A stretch of 64,000 nucleotides of DNA from an uncultured Rhizobium sp. (GCA_945952415.1 CAMFIF010000014.1:1-64000); one strand, 5' to 3'. Shown: positions 40,330-50,439, counted from the stretch's first letter. Notes: a model not told the origin generated them from the sequence alone. A program made the numbers and translations.

Positions 40330-41432
40330 AATTCGTATCTCTTCATCACGGGAACGGCTATACCGGCAAGAAGCGCTTCCATCAGGCGGGTGCATGCTCT
40401 TTGCCGGAGCGGGAGATGCCTCACATAGGCGGCGGTATATTCGATGGCCGGCAGCGCGCCGCGGGTGCGCTTGAAGCGCGCCGCGCCGGCGCTCATATTG
40501 TAGAGCAGGCGGCGCCTGCGGGCCTCCAGCATGCCGAAAACCACGAGCCGCCGGTAAAGGCCGATCTCCTGCGGCAGGGCGCGATCATAACCGACGACAG
40601 GCGCGGTAAGCACATCGCCATCGGCAAAGAAACCGATCACCCCGTCCATTCGGCCTTCCGGCGATCGCAGCACGTGGAACTCGATCAGGCCGCCTCGGTG
40701 CATTTCCTCCAGAAACAGGGACGTGTAATCCGGATTGAGCGGGGTGTATTTCTCTCGGTAGAGCTGGCCGTAGAGATCGGCAATACGCGCGAAATCCGCG
40801 CTTTCGAGGCTTTCCGGACCGAAGACGCGGTAATCTCTCCTTTCGAGAAGCTTCAGATCGTTCTTCATGTCCCGGCGGATCGGCGGCAGCGCGTCGCGGC
40901 AATCATAGAGATAGACCTGGCGCGCGGGCAGAAGCCGATAGCCGAGGGCTCGGAAATCGGCGAGCGTTTCGCGGTCGCTCCGGTCGTTGAGCGAGCGCCA
41001 GACCAGCGCATGGCGGGGATTTTCCCGCACCAGATTCTCGGTCATCCGGCCGAGCTCATGACGGGGCAGGGCGCACCAGATATTGGTGGAAAGCAGCCAG
41101 TTGTTCCCCTGGACCTGCCGGTCAAGGCCGGTCGCAACGACGAGCGGCCGGGTGCAGGCGATGAGAAGGGCGAGCGCCTTCTTCAGCGCGGGGGCTGCTT
41201 CGAAATTGCGCAGCTCCTCCAGCGCATAATCGGCATAGGCCACCGTGGGTGAGCAGATATAGCAGGTGAGGCGGCCATCGGTGCGGGTGAGCGGCAAGGC
41301 CCCCAGCGGAGCCTCCGCCGCTTCCACGTCACATTCCAGGTTGCCGACCAGATGGGACATGGGACGGCCCGCGAGCACTGCCAGCAGCTGCCCGGCCCTG
41401 TTTCCGCCCTGCCTGTCCTCGGTGCCCATCAT
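40326..41432 (-). CDS. GNAT/FemAB-like acyltransferase
   Basis: 368 residues with a C-terminal acyltransferase fold: IRRDMKNDLKLLERRDYRVFG, FARIADLYGQLYREKYTPLNPDYTSLFLEEMHRGGLIEFHVLRSPEGRMDGVIGFFADGDVL, GLYRRLVVFGMLEARRRRLLYNMSAGAARFKRTRGA. The order resembles double-GNAT/FemAB proteins that transfer acyl or aminoacyl groups in cell-wall and natural-product pathways. Donor and acceptor cannot be read. Coupled to the Rieske gene, which supports joint function. Confidence 0.75.
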   Translation of the reverse strand: MMGTEDRQGGNRAGQLLAVLAGRPMSHLVGNLECDVEAAEAPLGALPLTRTDGRLTCYICSPTVAYADYALEELRNFEAAPALKKALALLIACTRPLVVATGLDRQVQGNNWLLSTNIWCALPRHELGRMTENLVRENPRHALVWRSLNDRSDRETLADFRALGYRLLPARQVYLYDCRDALPPIRRDMKNDLKLLERRDYRVFGPESLESADFARIADLYGQLYREKYTPLNPDYTSLFLEEMHRGGLIEFHVLRSPEGRMDGVIGFFADGDVLTAPVVGYDRALPQEIGLYRRLVVFGMLEARRRRLLYNMSAGAARFKRTRGALPAIEYTAAYVRHLPLRQRACTRLMEALLAGIAVPVMKRYEL

Positions 41433-41576
41433 GCCCTGCCATTATCCCGCAGGCGTAAAGCTATAGCGGGTTGCCGCCGGTTCGGCCATCCCCGCGGGCC
41501 AGTCCCCGAGCGATGTAAATGGACCAGACCAATTTGGCGGAAAACTCCACCCGATTTTCAACCGGATCGATCATTT

Positions 41577-41593
41577 ATGAAAATGAATTTCAT
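41577..41593 (+). promoter_or_regulatory. RpiR-type operator upstream of the Gfo/ABC operon
   Basis: Palindrome ATGAAA-ATGAA-TTTCAT, matching the TGAAA-N5-TTTCA pattern often bound by MurR/RpiR-family regulators. It lies 93 bases before the dehydrogenase start. A weaker related sequence (CGAAAATAAATTACG) is at 41651-41665. Similar motifs occur in front of ridA and the divergent NTF2-like gene. The regulator encoded at 50854-51720 is the candidate. Confidence 0.6.
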
Positions 41594-41685
41594 TTATGCC
41601 GGTAAAAATGTGTTTTGTGTTGACGAGAGAGAAATTTTGCAGCAGGTTGACGAAAATAAATTACGAAAATGGGGATGCAGACAGA

Positions 41686-42843
41686 ATGAAAGTGGGCATC
41701 ATCGGCCTTGGTTTCCGCCTTGGCTATCTGGGCTATGTTTTCAAGGCCGTGGATCCGAGCTTCGAGATCGTCGGCTATGTCGATCCGGAGCCGGCGGGGC
41801 TTCCCGGGCTTGAAGCGAAGGGCATTTCAGCCGGCAAGGCCTATGCGACGCCCGAGGAGCTGATTGCGGGCGAAAAGCTCGACCTCCTGATGATCGGCTC
41901 GCCGAACCACATGCATCTCGACCATATCCGCCTCGGGCTCGAGGCCGGCCTGAAAATCTTCTGCGAGAAGCCGGTCGTCACCACGATCGAGGAGAGCATC
42001 GAGCTTGCGCGCCTGATGAACCGTTATGGTCATGACCGGGTGCAGGTGGGTCTGGTGCTGCGCTATTCGCCGCTCTATCGCGACCTGCGCGCAATTCAGG
42101 CGGAAGGCAAGCTCGGCCATGTGGTCTCGATCGAGGCTGCAGAGCATATCGAACCCTATCACGGCGCTTTCTTCATGCGCGACTGGCGCCGCTATGGCCG
42201 CTATTCCGGCAGCTTCATGCTGGAGAAGTGCTGCCATGACCTCGACCTCTATAACGGCGTCATCGGTGCACGGCCGGAGCGGGTCGCAAGCTTCGGCGGC
42301 CGCAAGAGCTTCGTTCCGGAAAACGATCCGGCGCGCGAGGGCATCAATGATGTGGAGCTCTTCCACCGCAAGCCGTCCGGCTGGCTCGGCTCCGACAAGG
42401 TCTTCGACAGCGATGGCGACATCATCGATTACCAGGTCGCCATCGTCGAATATGCCAATGGCGTGGGCATGAACTTCCACACCAATCTCAACGTGCCCGA
42501 CCAGTTCCGGCGCTTCGCCATCATGGGGTCGCGCGGCAAGGCGGAAGGCGATTTCGTCCGCGGCTATCTGAATGTCCACGAGCAGCTGACCGGCAAGCAT
42601 ATTGTCGCCAATTCCTATAGCGCCACGGCCCTTTCGGAGCATTACGGCGCCGACGAGCAGATGGCGGCCGACCTGCTCGAAAATGCCCGTACGGGCGTTG
42701 CCCTGCCGGTCTCGACGCTCAATGCGCTGGAGGCCGGCATACTCGCCATGGCCATGGACGAGGCGCGCATGACGAAGAGCGTCATCGACCTGCGTCCGGT
42801 CTGGGACCGCTTCGACGAAGCGCTGCACGGCAAGGTGGGTTGA
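41686..42843 (+). CDS. Gfo/Idh/MocA-family sugar dehydrogenase
   Basis: 385 residues from the ATG at 41686. Rossmann motif VGIIGLGFRLGYLGYVFK and the family signature FCEKPVVTT are clear, followed by the typical substrate-domain segments AEHIEPYHGAFFMRDWRRYGRYSGSFMLEKCCHDLDLYN. It oxidises a sugar, inositol or sugar acid with NAD(P). GGGGA lies upstream; an in-frame start at 41596 would put the protein start inside the AT-rich regulatory region. It begins the operon containing the MalFGEK-type importer, 10 bases before the first permease. Confidence 0.9.
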   Translation: MKVGIIGLGFRLGYLGYVFKAVDPSFEIVGYVDPEPAGLPGLEAKGISAGKAYATPEELIAGEKLDLLMIGSPNHMHLDHIRLGLEAGLKIFCEKPVVTTIEESIELARLMNRYGHDRVQVGLVLRYSPLYRDLRAIQAEGKLGHVVSIEAAEHIEPYHGAFFMRDWRRYGRYSGSFMLEKCCHDLDLYNGVIGARPERVASFGGRKSFVPENDPAREGINDVELFHRKPSGWLGSDKVFDSDGDIIDYQVAIVEYANGVGMNFHTNLNVPDQFRRFAIMGSRGKAEGDFVRGYLNVHEQLTGKHIVANSYSATALSEHYGADEQMAADLLENARTGVALPVSTLNALEAGILAMAMDEARMTKSVIDLRPVWDRFDEALHGKVG

Positions 42844-42853
42844 GGAGGCGGCG

Positions 42854-43738
42854 ATGACGGTCAAGAGAAGCGCCACGATCTTTGCCTGGCTCCTGCTCCT
42901 TCCGGCGGTTCTCTATGTGGCTGTCATCGTGGCCTATCCGCTTGTCGATACCATCATTCTCTCCTTCACCGATGCCTCGCTGAAGAAGGTGACAAACTGG
43001 GTGGGCTGGGCGAATTACGAGAAGATCTTCAAGCCCACCTTTGCGGAGGTCATCACCCGCACCTTCGTCTGGACCTTCTTTTCTGTCCTCTTCAAGATGA
43101 TCATCGGCGTTTTCGGCGCCAGCATGCTGAATTCGGCGGTGCCGGGGCGGGCGCTCTTTCGGGTGCTCACCATGCCGCCATGGATCGTGCCGATGGCCAT
43201 CGGCATCTTCATGTGGGGCTGGATGTATAATGGCCAGTTCGGCATGATCTCGGGCGTGCTGCAGAACATGGGCCTCGTCGACGGGCCGGTGGCCTTCCTC
43301 GCCTATGGCAGCACCGCCTTCTGGGCAACGATCATCACAGATGTGTGGATCGGCGTGCCGCTCGTCACGCTCTACATGCTGGCCGCCATGCAGGCGATCC
43401 CGCAGGATCTCTACGAGGCCGCCTGGACCGATGGGGCGGGGCGCTTCTACCGGTTCCGGCGCATCACCCTGCCGCTCATCCTGCCGGCGCTGATCACCAT
43501 GTCCATGCTGTCGCTCATCGCCACCTTCAATTCCTTCGACATCATCTGGATCCTCACCCGCGGCGGCCCGAACGGCGACACGACCACGATGATCATCGAC
43601 ACCTACAAGACCGCCATCGGTTCCAAGAAATATGGCGAGGGCGCGGCGCGCGCGGTGCTGATCTGCATCTTCCTGTCGCTCTTCTGCCTTGCCTATTTCC
43701 GGATCACCAGCCGCCTGACTTCGGGGGACCGCAAATGA
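42854..43738 (+). CDS. Carbohydrate ABC transporter permease (MalF/UgpA type)
   Basis: 294 residues, six membrane helices. The start RSATIFAWLLLLPAVLYVAVIVAYPLVDTIILSF and the EAA loop DLYEAAWTDGAGRFYRFRRITLPLILPALITM are family hallmarks. It pairs with the MalG-type permease whose ATG overlaps its stop (ATGA at 43735-43738). Confidence 0.93.
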   Translation: MTVKRSATIFAWLLLLPAVLYVAVIVAYPLVDTIILSFTDASLKKVTNWVGWANYEKIFKPTFAEVITRTFVWTFFSVLFKMIIGVFGASMLNSAVPGRALFRVLTMPPWIVPMAIGIFMWGWMYNGQFGMISGVLQNMGLVDGPVAFLAYGSTAFWATIITDVWIGVPLVTLYMLAAMQAIPQDLYEAAWTDGAGRFYRFRRITLPLILPALITMSMLSLIATFNSFDIIWILTRGGPNGDTTTMIIDTYKTAIGSKKYGEGAARAVLICIFLSLFCLAYFRITSRLTSGDRK

Positions 43739-44592
43739 AAACCTCCCAGATGATCGCCCGCTACAAGTGGTACGAGATCGTGGGCATCTATGCCGGGATC
43801 TTCGTCTTCCTGTCCTTCGTGCTCGCGCCCTTCGTCGAAGGGTTCCTGGTGTCGCTGAAGCCGCTCGGGCTGCTGTTTTCCTCGCCCTATCGCTTCTGGC
43901 CGGAAAACGGATCCTTCCGGGCCTATGTGACCATGTGGGAAAGCGTGCCGGGCTTCGGCTGGTACATCTTCAATTCCTTCTTCATCTCCTCGGTGGTGAC
44001 GGTGATCGTCCTCGTCATCGTCGTGCCGGCCGCCTATGCCTTTGCCCGCTTCGAATTTCGGGGCAGCGGGGTTCTGCTCGGCGCGTTCCTGGCGGTCAAC
44101 ATGTTCTCCGGTGCGGTGCTTCTCATCCCGCTCTTCCGGCTGATGCGCAATTTCGGCGTGCTGAACACCTATTTCGCGATGATCGTGCCCGGCGTCGCCT
44201 TTCTCATTCCCTCGGCCATCTGGCTCCTGCGTACCTACATGATGCGCATCCCGAAGGAGCTCGATGAGGCCGCCTTCGTCGATGGGGCGAGCTATTTCTA
44301 TACGCTGCGCCGCGTGATCCTGCCGATTGCCATGCCCGGCATCACCGTCGTGGCGATCACCACCTTCATCGGCGCCTATGCCCAGCAATTCATCTTCGCG
44401 CTCACCTTCAACTCGAAGACCGAATACATGCCGCTTCCGGTCGGACTGTTTGCCTATTTCGGGCGGCAGGAAGTGGTGTGGAACGAGCTCATGGCTGCAA
44501 GCTTCGTCGGCATTGCACCCGCCATGATCCTCATCTTCCTGATGCAACGCTATCTCGTCGCCGGTCTCACGGCCGGCGCCGTGAAACAGTAG
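43735..44592 (+). CDS. Carbohydrate ABC transporter permease (MalG/UgpE type)
   Basis: 285 residues, six membrane helices, with the MalG EAA loop ELDEAAFVDGASYFYTLRRVILPIAMPGITVVAITTF. Translationally coupled to the upstream permease. It forms the channel with that protein and serves the binding protein encoded 38 bases downstream. Confidence 0.93.
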   Translation: MKTSQMIARYKWYEIVGIYAGIFVFLSFVLAPFVEGFLVSLKPLGLLFSSPYRFWPENGSFRAYVTMWESVPGFGWYIFNSFFISSVVTVIVLVIVVPAAYAFARFEFRGSGVLLGAFLAVNMFSGAVLLIPLFRLMRNFGVLNTYFAMIVPGVAFLIPSAIWLLRTYMMRIPKELDEAAFVDGASYFYTLRRVILPIAMPGITVVAITTFIGAYAQQFIFALTFNSKTEYMPLPVGLFAYFGRQEVVWNELMAASFVGIAPAMILIFLMQRYLVAGLTAGAVKQ

Positions 44593-44630
44593 TCACCGAA
44601 CATAAGCTTCAAAAGCAAGGGGAACTGACC

Positions 44631-45848
44631 ATGACTAAGACACTATCACTTCTCGCAGGCAGCCTGGTGCTTCTCGCCAGCACTGCCATGCCGACGCTGG
44701 CGGAGGACAAGGAACTCTCCTTCATCGTCTGCGGCGACACCATGAACAAGGTGCAGGAACGGGTGATGCACGAATGGGAAGCCAAGAATCCGGGCTACAA
44801 GGTCAAGCCTGAAGTCGTGGGCTGGGACCAGTGCCAGGACAAGGTGACCACGCTTGCCGCTGCCGGCACGCCGGTTTCGCTCGCCTATGTTGGCTCGCGC
44901 ACCCTGAAGGAATTCGCCAGCAATGACCTGATCGTTCCGATCGAGATGTCGGATGCGGAAAAGGGTGCCTATTATCCGAACATCGTCGATACGGTCACCT
45001 TCGAGGGCAAGCAGTGGGGCGTTCCGGTCGCCTTCTCCACCAAGGCGCTCTACTGGAACAAGGACCTCTTCAAGCAGGCCGGCCTCGATCCGGAAACGCC
45101 GCCGAAGACCTGGGACGAAGAGCTGCAGATGGCCAAGACCATCAAGGAAAAGACCGGCGTTCCGGGCTTCGGCGTGGTCGCCAAGACCTTCGACAACACC
45201 ATGCACCAGTTCCTGCACTGGGTTTATACCAACAATGGTTCTGTCATCGACAAGGACGGCAAGATCACCCTCGACAGCCCGCAGAACCTGGCGGCCCTGA
45301 CCGCGCTCAAGAACATCGTTCCCTATGCGGAAGAAGGCCCGACCGCCTATGAGCAGAACGAAGTGCGCGCAATCTTCCTCGACGGCAAGGTCGCGATGAT
45401 CCAGGCTTCCGTCGGCGCCGTCGTGCGTCTGGCTGATACCAAGATCAACTGGGGTGTCACCAACCTGCCGCTCGGGCCCGATGCCAAGGGCCCCGGCACG
45501 CTCCTGATCACGGACAGCCTTGCGGTCTTCAAGGGCACGGGCGTCGAGGACAAGGCGACCGATCTCGCCAAGTTCCTGACCGCACCGGCCGCGCAGTTCG
45601 AATATGAACTGTCCGAAGGTCTCACCCCGTTGCGCCCGAGCGCGGACGTGGACAAGCTGGTTGCCGAAAAGCCCTACTGGAAGCCTTTCATCGAGGGTAT
45701 CTCCTATGGTGGTCCGGAGCCGCTCTTCACCGATTACAAGAACTTCCAGAATTCGATGATTTCCATGGTCCAGTCCGTCGTGACCGGCCAGGCGGAACCG
45801 GCTGACGCCCTGAAGAAGGCTGCAGCCGAAATCGAAGAGTTCAAGTAA
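44631..45848 (+). CDS. Carbohydrate ABC transporter substrate-binding protein (SBP family 1)
   Basis: 405 residues from the ATG at 44631 (AAGGGGAA upstream). Signal peptide LSLLAGSLVLLASTAMPTLAE. SBP_bac_1 features: LSFIVCGDTMNKVQERVMHEWEAKNPGYKVK, KQWGVPVAFSTKALYWNKDLFKQAGLDPETPPKTWDE, and VAMIQASVGAVVRLADTKINWGVTNLPLGPDAKGPGTLLITDSLAVFKG. The ligand is unknown; this subgroup binds mono- or oligosaccharides, polyols or sugar conjugates. A strong hairpin follows the gene. Confidence 0.92.
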   Translation: MTKTLSLLAGSLVLLASTAMPTLAEDKELSFIVCGDTMNKVQERVMHEWEAKNPGYKVKPEVVGWDQCQDKVTTLAAAGTPVSLAYVGSRTLKEFASNDLIVPIEMSDAEKGAYYPNIVDTVTFEGKQWGVPVAFSTKALYWNKDLFKQAGLDPETPPKTWDEELQMAKTIKEKTGVPGFGVVAKTFDNTMHQFLHWVYTNNGSVIDKDGKITLDSPQNLAALTALKNIVPYAEEGPTAYEQNEVRAIFLDGKVAMIQASVGAVVRLADTKINWGVTNLPLGPDAKGPGTLLITDSLAVFKGTGVEDKATDLAKFLTAPAAQFEYELSEGLTPLRPSADVDKLVAEKPYWKPFIEGISYGGPEPLFTDYKNFQNSMISMVQSVVTGQAEPADALKKAAAEIEEFK

Positions 45849-45862
45849 GATCGTTTGCGGAC

Positions 45863-45892
45863 GGGCGGCCGCCGGGCAACCGGCGGTCGCCC
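45863..45892 (+). other. Strong intercistronic hairpin after the binding-protein gene
   Basis: 13-bp stem (45863-45875 with 45880-45892, one G-U pair) closed by a GCAA tetraloop of the GNRA class. No T tract follows, so it is not a standard terminator. Located 14 bases after the binding-protein stop and 42 bases before the ATPase start. Such elements often protect binding-protein messages from 3' decay. Confidence 0.75.
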
Positions 45893-45934
45893 TCACCCCG
45901 GAAGAGGGGAAGCCGCCAATCGCGGGAGCGGATA

Positions 45935-47074
<1,140 letters not shown>

Positions 47075-47111
47075 GGGCGTCGGGCTCCTCAGGGCCGTCC
47101 CGGAAAAGATT

Positions 47112-47142
47112 GGGGGAGATTGCGGATGCCCGCATCTCCCCC
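47112..47142. terminator. Bidirectional terminator-like hairpin between convergent operons
   Basis: Outer stem GGGGGAGAT (47112-47120) with ATCTCCCCC (47134-47142), and an inner GCGG/CCGC extension. Plus-strand continuation TCTTC and minus-strand continuation AATCTTTTCC give only moderate T tracts. Position between the ATPase stop (47074) and the convergent PLP-enzyme stop (47183) supports termination of both. Confidence 0.6.
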
Positions 47143-47182
47143 TCTTCATGCTCGATTGCCGGTTTCAGCCCCGTAGCGCGTC

Positions 47183-48280
47183 CTACCAGACGAGGCCGCG
47201 GGCTGCGACGGGCTCCACCCGGGTCACGATGCCGTCCCGGTGGAAGACCATGGTGTCGAAGAGGTTCGAGACGACGCAGGTATGGTTGGGAATGATGCGG
47301 ATCTTCTCGCCGATTGCCGGCCGCGCGGTGCAGGCCGAAAGGTCGAGGACGCCATGCTCCTCCGAGAGCGTCGTGATCTTTGCCTCCGGATAGTCGACCA
47401 CATGGCCGTAATCGGAAAAGCCGAGTAGGTCCGAGGTCAGAGCCTTCGACCCTGCATCGATCACCGCGCGGTTCTCGGTCGGCCGGGAGACGACGGTCGC
47501 GAGGATCTGCATGGCGCAATCCTCGAAGCCGCAATGGCCGGCGCGGACCATGGACCGGTCATTATATATGTAGGTGCCGGCCCGGTGCTCGGTGGCTGCG
47601 GGCACGAGATGGGCCTCGAACAGGCTCGGCGTGCCGCCATTGCTGATGATCGGGCAGGGCAGGCCGGCCGCTTCCAGAAGGGCCAGCGTGCGCTCCAGAA
47701 ATGCCTGCACCGCCTCATGGCCGCCGGGGCGGGGATAGGTTAGCAATCCGCCGAAGACGAGGCCCGGGGCGCGGGCAATGCGGCCGGCGAGCTCTGCCGC
47801 CTCTCCCGGCGTCTGGACACCGCAGCGGCCGCCGCCCGTGTCGCATTCCACCAGCACCGGCAAGGGTTTTACCGCAGCGAATACGGCGGACAGACCGTCA
47901 ATCGTGACGGCGCTGTCCGCCACCACCTTCAGACCTCCGATCCGCGCATGAAGAGCCGCCAGGCGCTCATGCTTTTCGGAACCAAGAATGTTGAAGGTGA
48001 TGAGAATGTCGTCGAAGCCCGCCGCGGCGAAGACTTCCGCCTCGGTGATCTTCTGGCAGTTGATGCCGCGGGCGCCTGCCTTCACCTGCTGTTCGGCAAG
48101 GGCCGGGATCTTGTGCGTCTTGATATGGGGGCGGAAGAGAAGTCCATGGGCATCCATATAGGCCTGGACGCGCTCGATGTTCCGGGCGAGGCGGCCCTCG
48201 TCGATGACGGGGCGGGGTGTCGATAAAGCGTCGATGGCCTGGCCCGGACGGGCCACTTCCTGAAATTCCGTGCCTGTCAT
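47183..48280 (-). CDS. D-threonine aldolase/alanine racemase-fold PLP enzyme
   Basis: 365 residues. The PLP lysine lies in LLFRPHIKTHKIPALA (near residue 54). The C-terminal metal motif IPNHTCVVSNLFDTMVFHRDG (His-x-Cys) is that of D-threonine aldolase and D-threo-3-hydroxyaspartate dehydratase types. It acts on a D- or beta-hydroxy-amino acid. The ATG at 48280 is used; a TTG at 48286 overlapping the upstream stop is an alternative. The preceding gene ends two bases upstream, so both are coupled with the M81 peptidase. Confidence 0.85.
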   Translation of the reverse strand: MTGTEFQEVARPGQAIDALSTPRPVIDEGRLARNIERVQAYMDAHGLLFRPHIKTHKIPALAEQQVKAGARGINCQKITEAEVFAAAGFDDILITFNILGSEKHERLAALHARIGGLKVVADSAVTIDGLSAVFAAVKPLPVLVECDTGGGRCGVQTPGEAAELAGRIARAPGLVFGGLLTYPRPGGHEAVQAFLERTLALLEAAGLPCPIISNGGTPSLFEAHLVPAATEHRAGTYIYNDRSMVRAGHCGFEDCAMQILATVVSRPTENRAVIDAGSKALTSDLLGFSDYGHVVDYPEAKITTLSEEHGVLDLSACTARPAIGEKIRIIPNHTCVVSNLFDTMVFHRDGIVTRVEPVAARGLVW

Positions 48281-48282
48281 CC

Positions 48283-49758
48283 TCAAGCGGTCCTTGTCCC
48301 GAGCCCATGGGGATCTTCGACCATGGGCCAGATTGTCTTCGGCGCGCGCCGATAGGGCGTGCGGGCGGGATTATTGGGATAGGGCGTTCCGGCGGAGCAG
48401 TAAATGATTTCCGACGCAATCCGGGAGAAGGACGCATAGAAATGATTGGTGGATTTGATCACCAGGATCTTGCGGGTGCGGGGATCGATACCCATGGCGG
48501 AAAACAGGCTCGGATCGAAGCTCTGGGCGCGGGTGGAATTGAGGATGATCTCGATGCCATTCATGGTGATCAGCGCCGAATCGCCAAAGGGCGCATAGCT
48601 TTCGCCGAAGCGCATTTCGGCATTCTCCACCAGCTTCACCACCTTTACATGCCCGTCGATAGGATTGCCGGTGCCGGGCGCTGACTTGGCGCCGAAACGG
48701 AGCGGAATTTCGGCCCCTTCGCCGGCGGCCATGCAGATCTTCACCGCCATGGGATCCCAGATGGTTCCGATGGCGGTTTCGGTTGCGCCCGCTGCCAGCA
48801 ATTCCGCCAGAAGCACCGTGGCATCCCCGGCCGTGCCGCCGCCCGGATTGTCCCAGACATCGGCAATGACGACCGGCCAGGCGGTGGCCTGAAGGGCCTG
48901 CTTCACGGCGGTCCTCTCATCGACTTGGGGCATGATGAAGGTGCCGCGCTTGGAAAAGAGCTCCAGCCCCAGCCTGCGGGCAAGTGCATCTCCCTTTTCG
49001 CGCCGGTCATTGGTGACAACAAGCATCTTCGTGCCCATTTCCGGCACGTCGCCGGCCATGAAGCCATGGACGACCGAAATGGAGAGAATGTCGGGATCCT
49101 GTCGTTCGATCTCCATCAGGAGGTCCACGAAGGAGCGCATCGGATCGCGGGAGGTGGGATAGACATCGATCATCCGGCAGTCGAAAACGGACATGACGGG
49201 CCTTACTTGTCCTTCCAGTGTATCGACAGCAATCCGCCACAGGTCTTCCGCGCGGTCTACGAAGTCCGTATGGGGGAATTCCTTGAAATAGACGAAGACA
49301 TTGGCCGCCTCCAACCGGCGGGCGGTGAGGTGGCTGTGGGGATCGAGTTCGGCGGCGATCAGCACGTCCGGGCCGACCAGCGCGCGGATGCGGGAGAGAA
49401 TGTCGCCCTCCGTATCCTCGTAACCGGAGGCGACCATGGCACCGTGCAGGCCAAGCACCACCGCATCGACGGGCAGTGCGGCCTCAAGCTGGCCGAGGAC
49501 TTCGTCCCTCAGGCTCTCATAGGCCTGCCGGTTGACGAGGCCTGCGGGATCGGCCCAGGCGGCGGTGCCTTCGATCAGCGTCCAGCCCTTTTCCCGGCAG
49601 ACCCGGCGACCGACGGTGATCGGGGCGGAACAGAGGGTCGGGGTTTCGGGATGGGTTCCGGGCGGTGCGTAAAGCGAGGCCTCGAAGGCTTTCCTGTCCA
49701 CGCAGATCGGGGAGAAGGTGTTGGTCTCGGTCGCAAGCGCCGCCGTGAAAATCCGCAC
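48283..49758 (-). CDS. M81-family metallopeptidase (MlrC-like)
   Basis: 491 residues, the normal MlrC length. MRIFTAALATETNTFSPI is the typical N-terminus. Zinc ligands are suggested by IAAELDPHSHLT and VYFKEFPHTDFVDRA; VIADVWDNPGGGTAGDAT and ILVIKSTNHFYASFSRIASEIIYCSAGTPYPNN are C-terminal MlrC segments. MlrC cleaves linearised microcystin peptides in sphingomonads; in rhizobia and relatives the family substrate is mostly unknown. Here it is clustered with a D-amino-acid-type PLP enzyme, so an unusual amino-acid amide or peptide is a reasonable guess. Confidence 0.9.
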   Translation of the reverse strand: MRIFTAALATETNTFSPICVDRKAFEASLYAPPGTHPETPTLCSAPITVGRRVCREKGWTLIEGTAAWADPAGLVNRQAYESLRDEVLGQLEAALPVDAVVLGLHGAMVASGYEDTEGDILSRIRALVGPDVLIAAELDPHSHLTARRLEAANVFVYFKEFPHTDFVDRAEDLWRIAVDTLEGQVRPVMSVFDCRMIDVYPTSRDPMRSFVDLLMEIERQDPDILSISVVHGFMAGDVPEMGTKMLVVTNDRREKGDALARRLGLELFSKRGTFIMPQVDERTAVKQALQATAWPVVIADVWDNPGGGTAGDATVLLAELLAAGATETAIGTIWDPMAVKICMAAGEGAEIPLRFGAKSAPGTGNPIDGHVKVVKLVENAEMRFGESYAPFGDSALITMNGIEIILNSTRAQSFDPSLFSAMGIDPRTRKILVIKSTNHFYASFSRIASEIIYCSAGTPYPNNPARTPYRRAPKTIWPMVEDPHGLGTRTA

Positions 49759-49843
49759 GTCTCAAGCCTTTTGTTGTCTCAGATTTTGCCGCTGCGGGTC
49801 CGCAGGCACGCTCCCGCGGACCGGCCGATCAGGTTTCGGCGTT

Positions 49844-50329
49844 CTAGCCCATCGGGTTTGGAAGATATCCCGTAAAGCCCGCGATCTTCCAGCGACCTTC
49901 ATGGAGACGGCAGTAATAGAGCGTCTGCCACTTCAGCACATCCTGCGAGCCGTCCGACTTCCGGATGCTGCCGTCGAATTTCTTGCGGACGAGCGCCGTG
50001 TCGCCATTGAACTCGATTTCTTCAAGACGCGTCGTCGTGAAGATCGCCGCACGGGGATCTTCCGCAAAGGAGACGGTCCGGAAATCCTCGGCCTGGCGCA
50101 GCCATTCGTCGCGATAGGCGTCGAGCGTCGGGAAGGCGAGGCGCCATCCATCCGGATTGACCGATTTTGCCGCATCGATCCCGAGGAAGCGCTCGGCAAT
50201 GAAATCGCCGGCCACGGCCTGCCAGTCCGCCGCTAGGAAGGCATCGATATCGCGGGTTACGAGCATCTCCCAGATCTCGCGGCGAGCGCGGTCTTCGGCG
50301 GGAAAAGGGTTGCGGTAGGGGTCACGCAT
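49844..50329 (-). CDS. NTF2/SnoaL-like protein of unknown function
   Basis: 161 residues. FPAEDRARREIWEMLVTRDIDAFLAADWQAVAGDFI followed by a beta-rich part (AAIFTTTRLEEIEFNGDTALVRKKFDGSI...LKWQTLYYCRLHEGRWKIAGFTGYLP) fits the NTF2-like cone fold. No catalytic residues could be assigned. It is the first gene of the minus-strand operon with the M81 peptidase and PLP enzyme, divergent from ridA, and shares a regulatory region with it. Confidence 0.75.
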   Translation of the reverse strand: MRDPYRNPFPAEDRARREIWEMLVTRDIDAFLAADWQAVAGDFIAERFLGIDAAKSVNPDGWRLAFPTLDAYRDEWLRQAEDFRTVSFAEDPRAAIFTTTRLEEIEFNGDTALVRKKFDGSIRKSDGSQDVLKWQTLYYCRLHEGRWKIAGFTGYLPNPMG

Positions 50330-50340
50330 TCGGGCCTCTC

Positions 50341-50429
50341 ATTAAAATTCTTTTCATAAACGCCTGTTTTTCTCTGGTCAAAATCCGCTTTATGTGGTCA
50401 TTTGTCAACTATCACGAAAATAATTTGCA
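50341..50429. promoter_or_regulatory. Divergent control region with RpiR-like motifs
   Basis: 50341-50357, read on the minus strand, is ATGAAAAGAATTTTAAT, matching 13 of 17 bases of the palindrome at 41577-41593. 50415-50429 holds a second, weaker relative (CGAAAATAATTTGCA). The region is AT-rich and separates the NTF2-like/M81/PLP operon from ridA and the RpiR regulator gene. Autoregulation by the RpiR protein is predicted. Confidence 0.5.
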
Positions 50430-50439
50430 GGATTTCGGC

